In this document: positions 61,728 to 64,000 of the stretch, in pieces
Layout of the letters: each line of letters begins with the position of its first letter
Position numbering within the stretch: the first letter of the stretch is position 1
DNA from: Eutreptiella sp. 'Long Island Sound 2002'
Lineage: Eukaryota; Euglenozoa; Euglenophyceae; Eutreptiales; Eutreptiaceae
Length of the DNA stretch: 64,000 nt
Assembly (NCBI GenBank): GCA_964036045.1
Contig: OZ038379.1
Span: forward strand, 121,211,206-121,275,205
Direction of reading: 5' to 3'
The notes under the pieces: model-generated
What the model saw: the letters and a program-made list of their open reading frames with translations, nothing else
What the model was told of the DNA's origin: nothing
Databases searched by the model: none
Made by a program: the position numbers and the translations under genes

Positions 61728-62219
61728 TTGGTTCACCACTCACGACTACCCTCCTGGCCGCGTAGCTGCCCGCAGGACCCTCATTTTGGTCCCTATCGTA
61801 TCATCAGGATAGATGGATCTAGGATCCATGTCAGGTGCAGTCCACATCTAGGTGCTGAGCCACTCTGTGCTCCTAAAGAGTTGAGGCACTACCACTCCCC
61901 CGTTGACTTGTCCTGGGATGAGGTGCGCCTAAGCGATAAGGAGGTCGAGAAAATCAACCCGCAGAACGCAACCTCACCTGAAGAGGCTGACAAAGTTGAG
62001 GAGATGAGTGCCGAAGAAATGGCAGTCGATGGATACTACGTATTCGCATGTATAGCCCGCCACGAGTATAAACACGGTCGGAAATTGCTCACCCTTTTGG
62101 AGGGGTATGTGGTTTCTGAGGCAACCTGCGAACCCATGTCTGCCTTCATCCAACCCGACGGAGGTGTCAACCCCGTCTTTGTTCCTACCTGGCTGAGAAC
62201 AACGAGGGAGGGCTTCTAG
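61728..62219 (+). CDS. Gypsy 2 integrase C-terminus and chromodomain
   Basis: PHFGPYRIIRIDGSRIHVRC belongs to the integrase C-terminal domain. Chromodomain: VDGYYVFACIARHEYKHGRK, LLTLLEGYVVSEATCEPMSA. Two aromatic-cage or core positions usually Trp (W-x-GY, ATWEP) read Leu and Cys. Stop TAG at 62217. Confidence 0.75.
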   Translation: MVHHSRLPSWPRSCPQDPHFGPYRIIRIDGSRIHVRCSPHLGAEPLCAPKELRHYHSPVDLSWDEVRLSDKEVEKINPQNATSPEEADKVEEMSAEEMAVDGYYVFACIARHEYKHGRKLLTLLEGYVVSEATCEPMSAFIQPDGGVNPVFVPTWLRTTREGF

Positions 62220-64000
62220 CCCGCGCTGAAACTCTGTCCCAGCCTAAGAAGATAATCTCCTTGTGCCTATCCATTTATTGTTCCCAACCCATCCGCGGAG
62301 GTTGCAAGGTTCAGGAGGCGGCGGTATACCCCAGACATCCCCCCCTCCTGTTGGGAGTTTCCTTCGGGTCACTCCTGCAGGAGTATAGGCTCCCCCGAGA
62401 GGTACACTTCCCCCTCACCGAGGAAAGCAACACTGCAGATCATCGGAATACCACCAGGCCGCTTACCTTGTTTGCAGCCGAATGGTACTTGAGTCCTCTG
62501 ACCCCAGCCTCCCACCGTGCCATCATCCTGCACGGTGCAGTACCAAGAACACGTTCACGCGCTGGACTGGGTTCCTGCGGGGTCAGATCTGCCCACCTCC
62601 ATACGACCACCCTAACTGCGGGTCACCTGAACATGCCGGCCTACGTGTACAGATTTCCTCCCTTTGGAACTCGCAGTTGAGGCCCTTTACTCACAGCCCC
62701 CTCTGTTCTCTAACCTCCCAGGGGCGGTGAGCACTCTTGTGCTGACATCTGGGCCTACTCGGTGTGTGCCAGGACAGGCTCAGGACTCCGGTAGAGCTTC
62801 AGTTACAGTGAATGTACTAACCCCCACCCTCAATCGAGTTTGGCGCTCCAAACACCTACACATCAGCTGCTTTTGGAACCCTGACCCTGCTCTGGTTGTG
62901 CCCTGCAGTCCCATGCCTGTGGTTGCCACCCTGAGCCAGATGGCCGCTTATCAGGTTTGCAGCCACCCAGCGAGTGAGTGCCCTGGTGACCACGTGTTGC
63001 ATGGAATATGCCCTAATGTGATGACCTTGAGGAGCCAACGAAGACGGTGGCTTCCTAGACCGGGGGGGAACGGCAAGCAAGGTGTTAGAGATAAGGTGTG
63101 TCCACTCTCCTTGGGGACAAGCGCGCGCACAGTTAGGACCCCTAACTGGTCCATACCAATGGGGTTCTACCCGTGTTGGCGGTGCTACCATACCCCTGAG
63201 TGTGCTACGTATGTCTGTATGTGTCTCACTTCTCTTCCCAGTGTGGCTGCCATCATCAGCATTCGCTGATGTCGGACCGAACGTCGTACTCGGCTACTGG
63301 TACCACACCTATGGCGCCCAATTTCTGAGCTGGCGCCTAACCTTTGCGGAAACGGCAAAAGCCTTACCTACTAGAGGAGGGGAGGGGCCAAGTGTGGTAA
63401 GGACATACGAAACGCCAATTTTTCTAGAGGCCAAAAGCTAACACACTCCCCTGCACGCAAGGAAAAGCACGCGGAGCAGGAGACACCACTACACTACACT
63501 CACTAATGCCAGCAGCAGCCTTCGAAGGTAGGGTGAGCTCAACCGCACTCAGCCACTACCAGGCCTGCTGACCCAAACCTTACACCCTCTACTTGATGGC
63601 GTTGTCAGAGAGTTTGGAGGCCCTACTGTCCGCCCTGTGGAAGGACAAGCGAACACAGCGCCACTAGGCTGCTGTGGCCTGACAGAGACCCCCTGGCGCG
63701 TTTCTCTGCCAGCGCTTGGAGGAGGTGCACTTCTGTGTTGTGCGCACAGCTTGTAGTAAGGGTTGTACATGAGGGAGACGTCCAGTCCTCGCCGTCTCTG
63801 GCTGAGGCCCATGTGATTGTGGGATCAGCGCCCTTTTTAGCTGGGCCAGGGAGTGCACCAATCACCCTGTACCTTTCCCACCTGAATGCAAAGGCAGATG
63901 CAGGACAGTTTATGGCTGAGGAACCTAACCGACCTCGCCGTATTATACGGGTCTCCGGTTGGAAAAAAATAGACTGTACCCAAATCGTCGTATCAAGCAA
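62220..64000 (+). other. 3' region of gypsy 2: two open blocks of unknown meaning, then non-coding
   Basis: 62261-62680 and 62664-63269 hold overlapping plus-strand frames of 139 and 201 codons. The second is Cys-rich (about ten Cys; HLHISCFWNPDPALVVPCSP, YQVCSHPASECPGDHVLHGI) and may be a third ORF of the element, but no family is recognised. 63441-64000 shows nothing; the 3' LTR was not found. Confidence 0.35.

Larger units (their letters stand above)
55363..62219 (+). mobile_element. Ty3/gypsy chromovirus 2, decayed
   Basis: Order gag (55363-57449), protease (57480-57790), a conserved linker (57953-58411), RT (59010-60000), RNase H (60000-60650), integrase (60650-61655) and chromodomain (61728-62219). 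About a dozen frame changes and stops. LTRs not identified; the 3' end may lie beyond the window. Confidence 0.85.

Overview
This window is eukaryotic nuclear DNA made almost entirely of transposable elements, many nested or decayed. No confident single-copy host gene, rRNA or canonical tRNA was found. A DIRS-type tyrosine-recombinase retrotransposon, chromodomain Ty3/gypsy elements, a large GC-rich APE-type LINE and short GT-AG introns point to a protist, most plausibly an alga. That is inference; no marker fixes the taxon. Base composition is a mosaic: 1-7.8 kb, 12.8-22.5 kb and 35.5-39 kb are very GC-rich, the rest is near-balanced or AT-rich.

Layout. 1-2.9 kb: two minus-strand ORFs of unknown function, one a low-complexity Ala/Gly/Lys/His-rich protein running off the left edge. 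2.9-18.4 kb: one huge minus-strand LINE (ORF1, C2H2 finger, APE endonuclease, RT, RNase H, zinc knuckle, unknown C-terminal region). Its RT is split by a complete 4972-bp DIRS element at 7805-12776. Removing the DIRS element restores the LINE frame, and the DIRS internal complementary region carries the exact joined-ends sequence expected for a circular intermediate. 18.4-22.5 kb: about 19 copies of a 212-bp tandem monomer directly upstream of LINE ORF1, arranged like a LINE 5' promoter array.

23.8-35.0 kb holds two inverted relatives of an unrecognised DNA transposon. Copy A (23812-26941, plus) is truncated. Copy B (29137-35013, minus) is full length, with 29-bp terminal inverted repeats and a 5-bp ATAAT target duplication. 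Both are studded with a 20-bp perfect or near-perfect palindrome (consensus TTGCGCGAGGCCTCGCGCAA, 15 copies), several lying inside short GT-AG introns. B encodes a transposase-like protein and a second, intron-bearing acidic/lysine-rich protein. An orphan gag-protease retroelement fragment lies between A and B. 35.0-39.9 kb has nothing recognisable.

39.9-52.2 kb: a decayed Ty3/gypsy chromovirus whose 5' gag region is interrupted by a 3.85-kb LTR element (40636-44483; 481-bp LTRs, GAACA duplication) with one minus-strand 491-aa ORF and no RT. 52.2-55.3 kb is mostly non-coding. 55.3-62.2 kb: a second decayed Ty3/gypsy chromovirus, with a protease whose catalytic Asp reads as Asn. Both gypsy copies carry many stops and frameshifts; the DIRS element is the only one with all its frames intact and is probably the youngest arrival.
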